Positions 1 through 12,302 are shown, numbered from the stretch's first letter. The stretch is DNA of 64,000 bases from Eriocheir sinensis (GCF_024679095.1 NC_066549.1:4303714-4367713); one strand, 5' to 3'. Notes: generated from the sequence alone by a model not told the origin. A program made the numbers and translations.

Positions 1-814
1 GCATGGTGATATTGGTAAAGTTTCCATTATTATCCCGGCAGTTCTTGTTAGTCCTAAAGTTTCCTTGTTTTCCGTGGGTGCGCGTTACTCCCACACAACT
101 TGCCGGGAAGCTTGTCACCCACATCTTCCCAGCAGCACCTCTTTACGGGCCCCGGTTCACCTTCCACGCCTGCACGCCATCAACAGACTCACAGTTTCGA
201 CAGCCCATCGCCGTGTATCTTAACTAAACAGGGTCACGTGTGCCTCTTTCCCACAACCTGACGTGCCCGCCGACCCTTCTCTCCGCCATACCTGTCTGTG
301 CAGTTAATCCACACCACCTGGCACGCCGGCAACACCAGCAACGACTCCCAGACTCCCCTCCACCCCAGGCCCTTCCCCACACCTCGCTGCCGCCGCGCTG
401 ATAAGCCGCGCCGTGGTTTAATAGACTGTGTTAAAGCCCTCTTAGCTTCCCAACCGATCATAGCCAAGCTTCACCTTAATTAGATCCCGGAGGCTTGTCA
501 GGACGTAGGCACAACGTCTTCTAATGGGGTTGGTAGTGCCCCCCCCAGGCACACACAACATCCTTCCCCTGTCATGCCTTGTCTGCTGATGGGATTCGTG
601 CGTTATCCCTCCACAGCCTTTCTCTGCAGCGTCACAGGTCTTCATGCATTATGTTAAGATGACTGAGGGCGTGGTGAGTTTAAGAGAGTAGTGGGTAGAG
701 TTTCAGGAAGCAAACGGTAGTAATAATAATCTGGCCAGTGTATCAAGGACAAAGGGAGAATATAAGAGGGACAATCACAATATTAGATACGAAAGGAAGG
801 TGTCAAGTGAGCGC
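1..814. other. unique DNA, no gene seen
   Basis: Mixed-composition DNA with only short open frames on both strands and no recognisable protein. A short C-run lies near 540-547. I see no splice-bounded exon and no repeat shared with the rest of the window. Confidence 0.5.
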
Positions 815-819
815 GGGCG

Positions 820-1134
820 ACGTAGGACATGAAAACCAAGTAAGTAAGCGAGCGAGACTAGATGGATAGGGGAGGGAGGGGAGTGCGAGAGAAGGCGACA
901 TGAGTACAGTGAAGGTGAGGATGTGGGAAAGCAGCGTGGAGACGTGGATGTGATATGAATACTGGAGTGGGGCCAACGCGACATGAAAACTTTGTAAGGA
1001 AGCGAGCGAGACGAGATGGATGGAGGGGAGGGGAGTGCGAGAGAAGGCGACATGAGTACAGTGAAGGTGAGGATATGGGAAAGCAGCGTGGAGACGTGGA
1101 TGTGATATGAATACTGGAGTGGGGCCAAGGTGAG
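820..1134. repeat. 154-bp tandem duplication (two copies)
   Basis: Two adjacent copies share the ordered landmarks GCGAGCGAGAC, GGGAGTGCGAGAGAAGGCGA, CAGCGTGGAGACGTGGATG and ATACTGGAGTGGGGCCAA. The landmark AGCGAGCGAG falls at 847 and again at 1001, giving a period of 154 bp. Differences are few substitutions and small indels, so the duplication is fairly recent. Overlapping minus-strand open frames (775-1233) repeat the same peptide because of the duplication and are not evidence for a gene. Confidence 0.9.
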
Positions 1135-2182
1135 GCTAACTGAGGACGTAATGAAATGTAAACAAGGAGCACAGGAGCAAAATGCCAACTGGACGGACTG
1201 CCATTCCTGCGCGGACCAAACACCCACAACCACACCTATTTACCACCTCCATCGCTCAGCTAGAATATTCTGTCATCATTAACTCATTACCAAACTAACG
1301 ACCCAGGTATTTTTGCTTATTTGAAATATATAAACCTGTACCAATGGACGAAAAAAAGAGTTTTGTTAGGAAGGAACTCACAACTAACCATACGATAACA
1401 TGCCGTAGAAGGAAGCACCGTTGCCAGATTATCGTACTCAGAGCATCATATTTACAGGCTTCTCCCCCACAAATACCACCAGGAAACAAAAATAGTTAAC
1501 CATTTCAACGATGACAGCATAAAAAGCCAGTTATTGGTGCCCAAGAGACAGTTTTGGGGTTGGAAATAGGGAAATAAGAGAAACTGAGTACGACAATCTG
1601 GCAAACGTGGAAGGAGGCCAGAGGAAAACGTCCCAACGGTCAGGCAGATCAGGTCAGGGTACAGGGCCAATTTTACAGAAAGTACAGCACATTTGTAAGC
1701 TCCCCAACAAGACACAACTACGAAAAGTCATTGTAGCTCTAGTGTTTGGCGTTGATATAAAAGGAGAATATTTTAGGAAACCAAGCGGGAAGTCTCTTTA
1801 GAATCTGGCATTGAATAGAAATATCTGATCACTGTGGAGAATACAGTTTGGTTCGGGCGCTAACAATGACTCTTGGACTGTCGAGCTGGCCCACAGTGTT
1901 TACAAGCCAACACGGGCCCTGCTGACGCCACGGCCTGCACGACGCTGGGTACCGGATGGGTTGCTTATGGGTACTCTGACGCGTGTAAGGAGAGATCAGG
2001 TTGAGGTTGTAAATGAACTCCGCGAGGCATAACAAAACGTGTCGCTGATGTTAACACAGCCTCGGCACAGATCCTGAGGACACACGGCCTGGAGGGAATG
2101 AGGCGTTGTGTTGATTGCGCGGAGCAGCGTTAGAAACATGTTGATAAATGGAGATGTGTGAGGGTTTGATTAAAAATAATTA
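1135..2182. other. unique DNA, no gene seen
   Basis: AT-leaning unique sequence with scattered frames under 90 codons and no recognisable domain. It is probably intronic or intergenic. Confidence 0.5.
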
Positions 2183-2206
2183 TTGATGATGATGATGATG
2201 ATGATG

Positions 2207-2265
<59 letters not shown>
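2183..2265. repeat. (GAT)n then (GT)n compound microsatellite
   Basis: Seven GAT units at about 2184-2204 are followed by an uninterrupted GT run at 2208-2265. Confidence 0.97.
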
Positions 2266-2267
<2 letters not shown>

Positions 2268-2897
2268 CGCTTAAGGTATATTTAACTGAAACATATATAA
2301 CATTTCATCAAGCCGTTGTTATATTTAATAAAGTCCAGCCAGAGTTCCACTGCACTAAATCCCTTGGGGCATCTGATGAACCGGTGAATCTTTTACACTC
2401 CGCTAATCCCGGATATCCGTGACTCATTTAAGCTCGTGAAATACTATCTATGAGTATTATTGTCGTTATAGGAACACTGGGGATCGTTTCGCGGCTCCCA
2501 GAATGAGTATGAGTTGGTGTTGTGTTGATTTTGCCACGAGCACTGAGTTCCCTTTTCATTGCTTACGGGCTTCCACAGCACTGTTGGAGATCACTTAGGA
2601 AAGTATGTATAATCATTTTAAGAAGGTGTCAATGGATATTATAACGTATAGTTATTTGGTACATCAATGGGGACGTGTAACTTAAAACATTTCATTTTCT
2701 GAAATATATTTACGGTGTCCTGACGGTAAGGAAAACATTATATGTATTCTTTACTTCTTGATCCAATCTTATTCCCTCACACTTTTCTTTATCGCGTTCA
2801 TTTTTCTTTTACTACTATTGACTATTCTTGAAAATTTAGCTCTCTCCTTCCCCTCCCTCCCTCCCCTTCCTTCATCCCTCCCTCCGGCGTGAATCTC

Positions 2898-2967
2898 ACC
2901 AAACTCCTTCGTAGAACTTGCTCCTTCCGCCGCCGTGACCAAAATACCTCAGACTTATCGCAAAAAC
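2898..2967 (+). repeat. dispersed repeat E, part 1 (copy 1)
   Basis: This segment aligns with 51419-51491. Shared blocks include ACTTG near the start, TTCCGCC, CTCAG and CTTATCGCAAAAA, with substitutions and small indels between them. At the other locus a second shared block follows about 230 bp later; here the matching second block is at about 5096-5200, more than 2 kb away, with a CA tract and LINE tails in between. Neither copy encodes anything recognisable. Confidence 0.65.
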
Positions 2968-3550
2968 ATTCCCGCGAGCACGGAAGGCATCGAGCCCCAG
3001 AACCTCGACTCAGCAGCACTTGGAGGGAGTTTGGGCCCGGCGCAGCGAGGGACGGGCGGCCCAAGAGCTCAACTCACACTCCCCTGACCCGGTGTTTCCG
3101 CTGAGCTTTCCAGGTTCGTTCACACATTATCCCCGCGCTTCGAATTTTCCTCGTGTTGTTCCGGCTCTTATTTGTGCTGATTGACGTTTTTTTTCACAGC
3201 GCCATCAGCAAGTTTTCCTCTCACCTTCGGCCCTCCCTTCCCCTCTCTCCTCCTCCTCTTCCTAATGCAAGCGATGAACACTCATTTGCACCATTCCATT
3301 TTTGCTTCCTCTTTTTAATTGCGTCATTGACCTGGACTTCCTATCCTGTTAAAAAGAATCCACATCAGGCAAATCTAAAACCTATATTTGCACCTGTTCA
3401 TTCTTACTCAACGTCATTCCCTCTTTCTATGCAGCCGAATATCTTTCAACACACCCAAATGATTGCTATCCATGATCTTATCCACCTCCGACAACTATCA
3501 TTACTCTTAAACCAAGGCACAACACAACCAACCAAAATAAACATCAGTTA

Positions 3551-3644
3551 TTTTTATCATTGGGAGCGGCGAGTAGCGGTCTTTTTTTTGTACTATTTTT
3601 GTAGCCCTTGAGCCGTGTCCTTTGATGTAAAAAAAAAAAAAAAA
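3551..3644 (+). mobile_element. LINE family A, 3'-terminal fragment
   Basis: It carries the family's 3' untranslated end: GGGAGCGGCGAGTAGCGG, a T-rich spacer, CCTTGAGCCGTGTCC, then GATGT and a 15-base A tail ending at 3644. The same ordered landmarks recur about eleven times in the window in both orientations, and longer copies continue upstream into reverse-transcriptase C-terminal coding. This is a severely 5'-truncated retrocopy. Confidence 0.85.
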
Positions 3645-3903
3645 TACACACACGTCTCCTCCACTTATCATGTATCTAACAATTCTCAAAACAATCAACA
3701 CAACACCTCTTGCCATCCATGCCGCGTGGCCTCTGGGTGTGTGCCGAGGCTGTGCCAATATCAGCGACACTTGGGATAAATATAATTGTGATAGGTGAAG
3801 GAAAAGAGGAAGTGATTGTCAACTTGCTTCAGAGAATTTCCCTGCAACGCACAATGCCAATAATACTCAAGCGATATCGCCAGTCACATGAGGGGTGGGG
3901 GGG

Positions 3904-3907
<4 letters not shown>

Positions 3908-3951
<44 letters not shown>
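3908..3951. repeat. (GA)n microsatellite
   Basis: Uninterrupted GA dinucleotide run. Confidence 0.97.
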
Positions 3952-3956
<5 letters not shown>

Positions 3957-4172
3957 AATAAACACAAAGAAACTGTAAAGAATAGAACTTACAGACAAGG
4001 AAAATGAGTGATCTACGATAAAGAAACTCATGAAGGGAGAATGGCAGAAAACGAAGAAAAAAATACCACTAGACAAAGAGGAAAACAAACACAATAACAG
4101 AGCAGGAAATAATAGTTCAATTAGAGATGAAAGAACACAAACAAAAAAATACCTCCAGAAGCCGAAGGGCAT

Positions 4173-4174
<2 letters not shown>

Positions 4175-4249
<75 letters not shown>
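4175..4249. repeat. (CA)n microsatellite
   Basis: CA run of about 37 units. It lies between dispersed repeat E parts 1 and 2 and just upstream of a LINE tail. Confidence 0.97.
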
Positions 4250-4252
<3 letters not shown>

Positions 4253-4500
4253 GCGCACGAGGACGCACACGCAAATCGATACAAGGCAGGGAGTAAAATG
4301 ATAGGGCGGAGAGCTAACTTTGAGATAAAAGAAGCGGACATATTTGTTGCCTTTGATTTTTTTTTTATTGTTGTTGTTACTTGGAATGTTACCGATACAT
4401 ATCCCCGGGACTCATGCAACAACGCCATCAGAGTGGGAGAAACAAACGTTGAATATATTTTAATGGCAAAAACAACTATATTTGGGCAGACCATGTTTGT

Positions 4501-4715
4501 TTTACAGCAGAGGAAGCAGCTTAAGGGCAAAAGGCAAATACTGAGCCCCCCCCCCCCCCCCAAAAAAAAAAGCCCGCTAGTCGCTGTTCCTGTAAATAAT
4601 AAAAAATAGAACAAAATGGTCAAAATGAGATACCAATTTCGGATGGAGAGGTGTCTTGATACTCCCCTTTTTAAAGAGTTCAAGTCGTAGGCAGGAAAAA
4701 AATACAAATGCCGGT
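4501..4715 (-). mobile_element. LINE family A 3' end with ORF C-terminus
   Basis: On the minus strand the fragment begins in coding sequence. Translation of about 4720-4645 gives PAYDLNSLKRGVSRHLS, which matches the C-terminal tail of the copy at 61303-61585 (PAYDLNSFKRRVSGHL). The 3' UTR landmarks follow: GCGACTAGCGGGCTTTTTTT, then CTTAAGCTGCTTCC and CTGTAAA. A pure C run of about 16 bases next to an A run at 4546-4570 (plus strand) replaces the usual mixed T/A spacer, so this copy has gained a homopolymer. It is 5'-truncated and non-functional. Confidence 0.85.
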
Positions 4716-5095
4716 GAAAGTAACAGAGTGGGAACCCCGGAATTGCAAAAATCGTTAGGGCAGGCAGAGAACCATAGATAATTAAGTAGATAGATAGATA
4801 GACATAAGTAGAGAAAATAGAAACAGTACATACTTTCTACCAAGCAATACCTATCTTCTACCTCACTAATTTTGATATCGGTACGCTGTTACGCGCCTGT
4901 GCAAGCTGTAGCCTGGAGGAACACCTGTATAGGGTGACTCCTCTCCCTCCGTTCAGCTGACGCGTGCACAAAACCCTCGTCCCTCGCCCAGCCTCGGCTC
5001 GTAACCCTTCCCTGGCAGACACCTCCGTCCGGGCGGGGGAATTATTAACGGGCTGGGAGGGAGGGCGGGTAAGTAGGAGCGATAGGGAGGAAATT

Positions 5096-5200
5096 TTACC
5101 GAGAAAACTTCCGCAGATTCCCAGTTTATGGCTCATTCCGCAGAGATTATTGCCCGCACTGCCAGCGTCGCCATTCCTGCCTCCCTCCCACCCCCTGACA
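5096..5200 (+). repeat. dispersed repeat E, part 2 (copy 1)
   Basis: Aligns with 51718-51830. Shared landmarks in order are TTTTACC, CAGAT, CCGTTTAT/CAGTTTAT, CTCATTC/TTCATTC, ATTATTG, CTGCC and GGCGTGGCCAT/AGCGTCGCCAT. Divergence is about 25-30 percent by eye. The downstream CCATAAC/CACCATAA-rich sequence is also alike in composition. Confidence 0.6.
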
Positions 5201-5723
5201 CCCTCGACGCGCCCATAAACATAACCACCCCCATAACCATCACCATAACAACACTGGCCAACCCGCATCCCCACCACTGTCACTGCTGCCGCCACCCTCC
5301 CCACAAGTGTAATGATCCTCGTTCACCGTCCCCCTCCACAATCATGTTCATCCACACTCACGATCACAATCACCAGCATAGTCATTATACATACTGCTTT
5401 TATCACTATTATAATCATTAGCAAAACTGTCATATATTACCACGACCTGCAATTCTCATCACTATCATCCTTAAACAGTCACAAACGGTATTTTAATCCA
5501 CACTCACCATCACTATCGCCACCGCCACTGGTACAGAATCCTCACGGCTAGCTTCACCCGATCGTCTGTTCAGTGACTGGAGGTGTAAAATAACTCCTAC
5601 ACCTACACCACCGGTACAATATCTATTCTTTCCTCAGTTTTTCTCTTGCGCAATAACTGGCAATATCACAATACCTATCACACTTGGACAATCGGAGAGC
5701 AATACGTATTGGAGACCAGCGAC

Positions 5724-5781
5724 ATAGCGGGGTTATTCTCCTGTATTTTTCCCCCTTTGAGCTGCCTCCTTTGCTGTAAAA
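5724..5781 (+). mobile_element. LINE family A, terminal 58 bp
   Basis: Shortest copy of the family: AGCGGGGTTATTC, a T-rich spacer, then GAGCTGCCTCCTTTGCTG followed by TAAAA. The A tail is almost gone, so the copy is either old or abortively short. Confidence 0.8.
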
Positions 5782-5886
5782 TGAGGACGACACATAGGTC
5801 CGTATTGTTAGACATTTTCGGCTCTCACAAACAATTTCTTAAGGTCATAAAAGGAAATCAAGTCAGATTCTCATGAGTGGTATTTC

Positions 5887-6017
5887 AGGTTCATCGTACA
5901 GAAGAAGGATCAAACTACCACCAGGGCCATTAAACTATCCCTGGAAAAGTCCAAAACTCATACGAAAGCCTTGTCAAATATCAGTGCTTGGGCGACGAGA
6001 TGTTTTAAAATACGACC
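5887..6017 (+). repeat. dispersed repeat C (copy 1)
   Basis: Aligns closely with 60586-60699. Shared blocks are AGGTTCA, CAAACTACCACCAGGGCCAT, CCTGGAAA, GCCTTGT, AAATAT, CTTGGGCGACGA and AATACGACCC. This copy has a roughly 20-bp insertion after CCTGGAAA. No open frame or tRNA-like box is evident, so the element class is unknown. Homology stops about 20 bp before the candidate exon at 6036-6075. Confidence 0.75.
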
Positions 6018-6035
6018 CATAATCTTTGTACTCAC

Positions 6036-6075
6036 CAATCATCATCAAGGTTGTCCTCGCGGCAGTCAATGGAAT
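6036..6075 (-). CDS. candidate 40-nt internal exon
   Basis: Read on the minus strand, a pyrimidine tract (CCTTTTTTTTCCAG) forms a strong 3' splice site, and GTGAGTAC directly after the segment is a near-consensus 5' splice site. Between them are 40 nt. The third frame reads SIDCREDNLDDD, an acidic, hydrophilic stretch typical of real protein. The first frame is also open (IPLTAARTTLMMI); the second has a stop. I recognise no family. It could be a chance pair of splice-like signals, and no neighbouring exon can be joined to it with confidence. Confidence 0.35.
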
Positions 6076-6762
6076 CTGGAAAAAAAAGGATAATACGTCG
6101 TTAATGTGTCTCTTTCTACACCTACTTGTACCTTATTATTTTACACTCGGTCTCACGGGAATAAGTTTCATCTTCCTATGGCATACGGATACATATAGAT
6201 GACATAGAGATACACACGGTTAGAGGAAAAAGTAGGGAAGCCGCTGTTTGGCAAAATGAAGAGTATAAAAATAAGCTGACATATAATACTTAACATTTCA
6301 GGAGGATGGCCACTAACATATTGCAATAGGTAGCCAAGTAAAACAAAAGTAAAACCGTAAGCGAAGGTCAACAATGCAATGACATCCTCTCTCAAGCTCT
6401 GACCCCGACACTAGTTATTCTGCCAAACAAGCCTCAAGTAAGCATATTCTCACTCCCTCTCCGCCTGGCGCCTTGAAAGCATCGTCAACACTCCACTATA
6501 TCCAGGGAGCTTCCCACTCCCAACAGGTCGCAAAAAGCAAACACGTGAAGCCTTTCCTGCGTCACTTCCCTCACTTCTCAATAACCGCCGAGGAGCTGAA
6601 CGGGCGAGGGTCATCACAGCCTCTGATTCACGGTCGGTGTGGGCGTTGTGAGCCACTCCAGAGGGAAATATTGGACGCCACCAAGACAGCCCCATTTTGA
6701 TAACGTGTCAGTACACCTTGACTGTGAGGCTAATTTTGTTCCTATCTCTGTACAAATGACAC

Positions 6763-6905
6763 GCACACACACACACACACACACAGACACACACACACAC
6801 ACAAACACAAACAAAAAACACGATATAACAAACACACACACACAGGAACGCACAAAAACACACCACACAAACAAACACGCAAAAACACACACACAGACAC
6901 TTCCC
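6763..6905. repeat. imperfect (CA)n-rich tract
   Basis: CA repeats interrupted by AAACACAAAC-type variants. The frames through it on both strands are stop-free for compositional reasons only. Confidence 0.95.
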
Positions 6906-7433
6906 AGCCCTCCCCATACACGCACATACACACACTTCCTCCTCCTCACTTCCTAACGACATGATCTATTATATCCAGAACCTCACATTCACAGCTTAAC
7001 CCCCCTTACGCTTCACCGGCCTATACAAGCCTCCTTCGATCCTGTCCTTGACCGCTTTCGGCTTACACTCCAGCTTCACCGTGATGCAGTTAAAGACCAT
7101 TGCCTTTAGCCTTGCCTCGGCCTGTCTCTGGAGCAAACAACATCCCGACCTTCGTGTCCAAGCGGTGCGTCGGGAACCAGGATATCCCCTCGAGCAGGTT
7201 GTTGGCTTCCGGGAAAGGAGAATGATGGGTCAGATGTTGAGAGCCTCGGTGATGACTTGTTTGTTGCGACGCTCCTCCATCTTACCTCCTCTGCCCTCTC
7301 ATCGTTTTGCTTCCCTTTGTATTTTCTTTTCTTTTTCTTTTACTTTTTGTTCTTGTTCTTCTTATTAAGGGTATCAAAGATTTTCTTCTTCTTTTTCTTC
7401 TTATCATTATTATTAGGAATCATTATTTTTGTG

Positions 7434-7667
7434 TTCTTTTTCTTTTTCCTTCTTCTTCTTCTTCTTTTTCTTCTTCTTCTTCTTCTTCTTCTTCTTCTTT
7501 TTCCTTCTTCTTCTTTTTCCTTCTTCTTCTTTTTCCTTCTTCTTCTTCCTCTTCTTCTTTTTCCTTCTTCTTCTTCTTCTTCTTCTTCTTCTTTTTCCTT
7601 CTTCTTCTTCTTCTTCTTCCTCCTTCTTCTTCTTCTTCTTCTTTTTCCTTCTTCTTCTTCTTCTTCC

Positions 7668-7668
<1 letters not shown>
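7434..7668. repeat. 235-bp pure polypyrimidine (TTC)n tract
   Basis: Every base is C or T, mostly TTC units punctuated by TTTTTCC. It lies inside a wider pyrimidine-rich domain (about 7310-7810) and is followed directly by (TTA)n. A mirror-like pure pyrimidine run of this length is a candidate triplex (H-DNA) former. Long Phe/Leu/Ser frames through it are artefacts. Confidence 0.95.

Positions 7669-7730
<62 letters not shown>
7669..7730. repeat. (ATT)n microsatellite
   Basis: About 20 ATT units directly abutting the TTC tract. Confidence 0.97.
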
Positions 7731-8370
7731 CACTATCCACCTCCTTCTGTTATACCATCCTCTGCCTCTGCCTCCTCCTCCTCCTTCAACTTTATTTTTC
7801 CTCTTCCTCCATGTATTTTATCATCCTCTTCCTCCGCCTCCTCCTGCGATACACAATCATGTTTATACGAACTTGCTTTCTTTCCTTTCTTGCCCATTTT
7901 AAGAAGCAAACTTTTTACATTATATTTTCTTAAAGACTTTGTTTACGCATATCATCCACCTTTTTATTCTATTTATTTTTTCATTTATCTATTATTTTTT
8001 GTTTTAATTATTTATTTATTTATCATTTATTTATTTACTTTTTTGTGTGTGTAATTGCATCCGTGTTTATGCGTGCGCTCAAACATTTATTTCTTGCTCC
8101 AATAAAAAAATAATTTCCCAAGATGATAAGTTTTTCTTGATTATATTTTAACCTCTTTACCTCTCAGTCTGCGCGCGTTCCCCTCGCAATCCGTTTACCG
8201 ACAAATAAATCACTCCGGGCGACAGACGGCGACACAACGCAATCATCGACGCAAAAAAAAAAAAAAAAAAAAAAACGCCAATATTTCCGTTTCTTCTTTT
8301 TCCCGGGACGACACATAATGAAGGGAGTGAATTTTTTTTATCATTACTGAATTACCACTGATTACAGGTT

Positions 8371-8371
<1 letters not shown>

Positions 8372-8452
<81 letters not shown>
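8372..8452. repeat. (GT)n microsatellite
   Basis: Uninterrupted GT run of about 40 units. A separate 22-base A run lies upstream at about 8253-8274. Confidence 0.97.
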
Positions 8453-9092
<640 letters not shown>

Positions 9093-9239
9093 CCACCAGT
9101 CATCAGAAGTGCTTACGTTTTGGCTTTACCTCTGCATTTCCTAGACCGCCTCTCACATACAGAATCTTTATATTATGTGGTTAGAATACTGATAACAAAA
9201 AGTAAGCTTGCCTTTCGGTAAAACATGAATTTTGCACTC

Positions 9240-9480
9240 CTGCCGGCCAGCAAGCTAGGCAGCCAGGAAGTTTATTAGGCACCTATATTCCCAGTCATCC
9301 AGCCATATAATTAACCAGTCTACCAACTAGCGCGCCGACAACCTAGAGAAACAAATGCAGCCAGTCAATTTGCAAGACAGCCAACAATCCCACCAGTCAT
9401 CCAGCCAGCCAGTCGCTTACATTGCTAGACAACCAACTAACTAACAAGACAGCTAACCAATTGGTCAAGCGCACAAACAA
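9240..9480. repeat. cryptically simple CCAG/CCAAC-rich DNA
   Basis: Degenerate, irregular recurrence of CCAGC, CCAGTC, CAGCCA and CCAACTAAC over 240 bp with no fixed period. It looks like decayed simple sequence. Confidence 0.5.
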
Positions 9481-10140
9481 GCAACGCTGCAATGCACGAG
9501 ATGCGCTTTAGGTCGTAAACGGCAATCAAGATGAGCTTCCAGTGAGAGAGCAGACGGCCAAACACTGCCTTCCCTGCTAACCTGTTCCTCTGTCAGCCGA
9601 CTGTGCTGCCCATGAACGGTTACGTGTCACCTTCAAGTCAAAATATAAAACAAAAGGCGGGGTGAGGTATTGGTGCCAATGCACATTTCTCTACCTCTAT
9701 CTACGTCGTTCGTCCGCCCTCGTTAAAGAAAGGCTTTGTTGCTGTGACCCTGAACTCCAGCTTGACGAGAAGGAAGGCTGTGTTTTATTAGTGTGAACGA
9801 ATGACAGTGTGCACCCACGACACCTGCTGCGTTGGTTATTTTATGATAACATTTCAACGGGAACATGATACCAATACACCGATTGATCGATAGGTATAAG
9901 GACATGCGCCAAATGCCAGATGATACCTAACCAACCAACAAGTGTGCAAGTCTACAGTAACATTTATATTATTTTGAGTCTGAGCTAACTGACGGCTGTG
10001 CAGGATACAACATATTTCACGATTCTTTTATTGCTTTTTAAATCTTTAGGGATAATAATGTTATTAAAAATATTTTATAACCTACATTTCATTTCCAAAT
10101 AAACATCGCGAGAATAAATGTAATAATAATATTTTTAAAG
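9481..10140. other. unique DNA, no gene seen
   Basis: No shared repeat and no splice-bounded frame found. The last 200 bp are markedly AT-rich. Confidence 0.5.
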
Positions 10141-11330
10141 TCATCCATTGCTACGAGAGCTAGAGAGCGAGAGCGAGAAACGAGCGGGAGGGGAGGGGGG
10201 AGGGAAGGAAGATACTCAACACAAACAGCCCCCCCTCCCCTACAAGTCTTTCTCCCACCAAGCAGAACACCATATTTGCGTGTCGAGGCAGCGGGACGCA
10301 AAGGCTGTCGCGAGAATCGACAAGTGAGAGGCGAACCAGCTGGTTGGCGTGAGTCAATTTGCATAGCGACGTCTGTATTACCACGGCTGAGTGAGGAGGG
10401 CTGGGTCCGGGCGGGGGGTGAAGGGGGGGGGGGGGGCAGTGATGGTTGTGGTCGTGGTGGAGGCGGTTGTGGTGGTAGAGGCCGGGAGGGCGAGGAAAAG
10501 TTGGGTGAATTTGGTGATATGGTCGGCGGGATGGGTGAGGGAACTTGTTACAGGGAAGGACAGTGGGCCATACATAAGTGTTTTGGACGTGGATGGCTGC
10601 AGGGTCATAGCGAGGGCTTAGGAGGCCGTAGCGGGGAAAGTAGGAGAGCCGAGGGGACCATGAACGGGAAGAGGGAAGGGGAAAGAAAGCCAGAAATAGT
10701 GGAAATTGGTAAATGTGGTGCTGTGCATGCCGTGAGGGGGGCAGGAGGGGGAAGGGGTATGCGGAGAGAAAAGAAGGAACCATGGAAAGAAAGAAAAGAC
10801 CAAGTAAGGTTTTATGGAAGCGGTGATGACCTAGGAATCGGAGCTGGGAAAGGAAAGGACATCGATAGAGAAGCCAAGTCGAGGTTTCGGTGAATATCAT
10901 CCTGGAATAGTGTGATGTAGAGGCTGTGAATGAAGGGAGAAGAGGAAGGGGAATTGGGAGCAAAGTCTAAACGTTAGGAAAAGAAAAAAAAGACGTGAGG
11001 ATATAGGGATTAGAGAAGGGGACAACGATGCCAGTAAAGATAAAGATTGACGGTGATATGGAGAGCATGAAGGTGAAGCCAAATGGAGACTAAGTTTACA
11101 AGTAAGGGAGAGAATTAAAATTGAGAACATATAGATCTGGAAAAGAGATCGCAATTCCAGAGAAGTCAGAAGGTAGGTCAGGAATGATGTGGGGAACATG
11201 AAAGAGGATAGATATGGGGAGCAAAAACGGAAAATCAAAGGCAGAAATAGAAGTGAAGACATACGGAGCAGGAAGAAAGAGACAACCGATTCCAGGGAAG
11301 CCAGAATGAGGGTAACGGTGACGGCCAACC
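10141..11330. other. purine-rich low-complexity domain
   Basis: For more than 1 kb the plus strand is dominated by G and A (GGGAGG, GGAAAG, AGAAGAG), with a 14-base G run near 10424-10437 and GGTGGT clusters. A 267-codon minus-strand frame (10160-10963) and a 205-codon plus-strand frame (10276-10893) overlap. Both are compositionally biased (Pro/Ser/Phe/Leu against Gly/Arg/Glu), so neither is supported as a gene. Confidence 0.6.
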
Positions 11331-11616
11331 GGAAGTGGGACGCTTCACTATCTCAGACGGGTGATCCAAAAAAGAGATTGGAGCGAATATTCGACGCAGA
11401 CTTTTATATTCATGGAAAGAAGAGACAGACGGGTGGCTGATAGAGACAGAGAAAAGACCTGAATTTGTGAGTGATAGGGTTTTGAAAGAGGTCTAGCGGA
11501 ATGATAGGTGTTCAAAGGGGTGTGCTTTTTTGTGAGGAGGGAGTCTGAAAAGAGAGAGAAGGGTCAATAGGAGTTGATGAGGCTGTTTGTGATGCTTGAC
11601 TAACTAGGAACACAGA

Positions 11617-11935
11617 CGTCAGGCAACAAAACGCGGAGAGTGAGATCAAGCAAGGAGCAATATCAAGTCAAGCGTGTTTTACTGTGAGGGAAGTGAGGGA
11701 CAGGGCTAAAGGTGGTGGTGGAGACTAACCTACCGCAAGCTTGCCAAACTTAACCAAACTTAATAAATCAGGCAACAAAACGCCACGGGTGACATCCAGC
11801 GTGTTTTACGGTGAGGCAAGGAAGTGACCGGGTTGGAGGTGTGGTGGAGCCTAACTTAACCAAACTTACCCAAACTCGCTAATGTCAGGCGACGAAACAC
11901 GGCTGGGGGCAAGCAAGTTTTAGTGCGAGGCGGAA
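11617..11935 (+). repeat. degenerate tandem repeat, about 3 units
   Basis: The landmark AGGCAACAAAACGC (or AGGCGACGAAACAC) followed by a GTTTTA...GTGAGG-like block occurs at about 11617, 11772 and 11887, with CTTAACCAAACTTA between units. Spacing is irregular (about 155 and 115 bp). Confidence 0.65.
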
Positions 11936-11954
11936 GGACATGGTGTGAGTAGCA

Positions 11955-12300
11955 TAGACAAGGACAGTCTCCTATCTATCTTATGACGGAACAGTTGACC
12001 TCAGAAACAAATAGCCAATAAATAAATCGTAAGAGATAAGACAATGACAGAATAGTTGACCCCAGGAAGAAATAGGCAATGAATAAATGAGAATAGATAG
12101 ACAATGACAGGCTCCTATTTATTTCGCGACGGAGTAGTTGACCTCAGAAAGAAATAGTCAATAAATAAATGAGAATAGACAGACATTGACAGCCTCCAAT
12201 CTACCTCACGAGGGAAGAGTTGATGGATCGAAAATGACAGCCTCCTCTCTATCTCACAACCGGAATATTGACCTCGGAAAGAAATGGTCAATAAACGAGT
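11955..12300 (+). repeat. degenerate tandem repeat, about 4 units
   Basis: Units centre on GTTGACCTCAGAAAGAAATA followed by a TCAATAAATAAATGAGAATAG block and GACAATGACAG. Starts fall at 11994, 12055, 12137 and 12267, so units are variably deleted (61-130 bp). The array runs directly into a LINE family A tail. Confidence 0.7.
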
Positions 12301-12302
12301 CA

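Noticed and set aside
3551..3644. Initial reading of the recurring GAGCTGCCTCC element as a SINE
   Set aside because: Longer copies carry reverse-transcriptase C-terminal coding immediately upstream, and no A or B box is present, so it is a LINE 3' end.
7257..8054. 265-codon Phe/Ser/Tyr-rich frame
   Set aside because: Translation of (TTC)n and (TTA)n tracts.
10160..10963. 267-codon minus-strand frame
   Set aside because: Lies in a strongly purine-skewed domain with an overlapping 205-codon frame on the other strand. Composition is Pro/Ser/Leu/His-biased with no recognisable motif.
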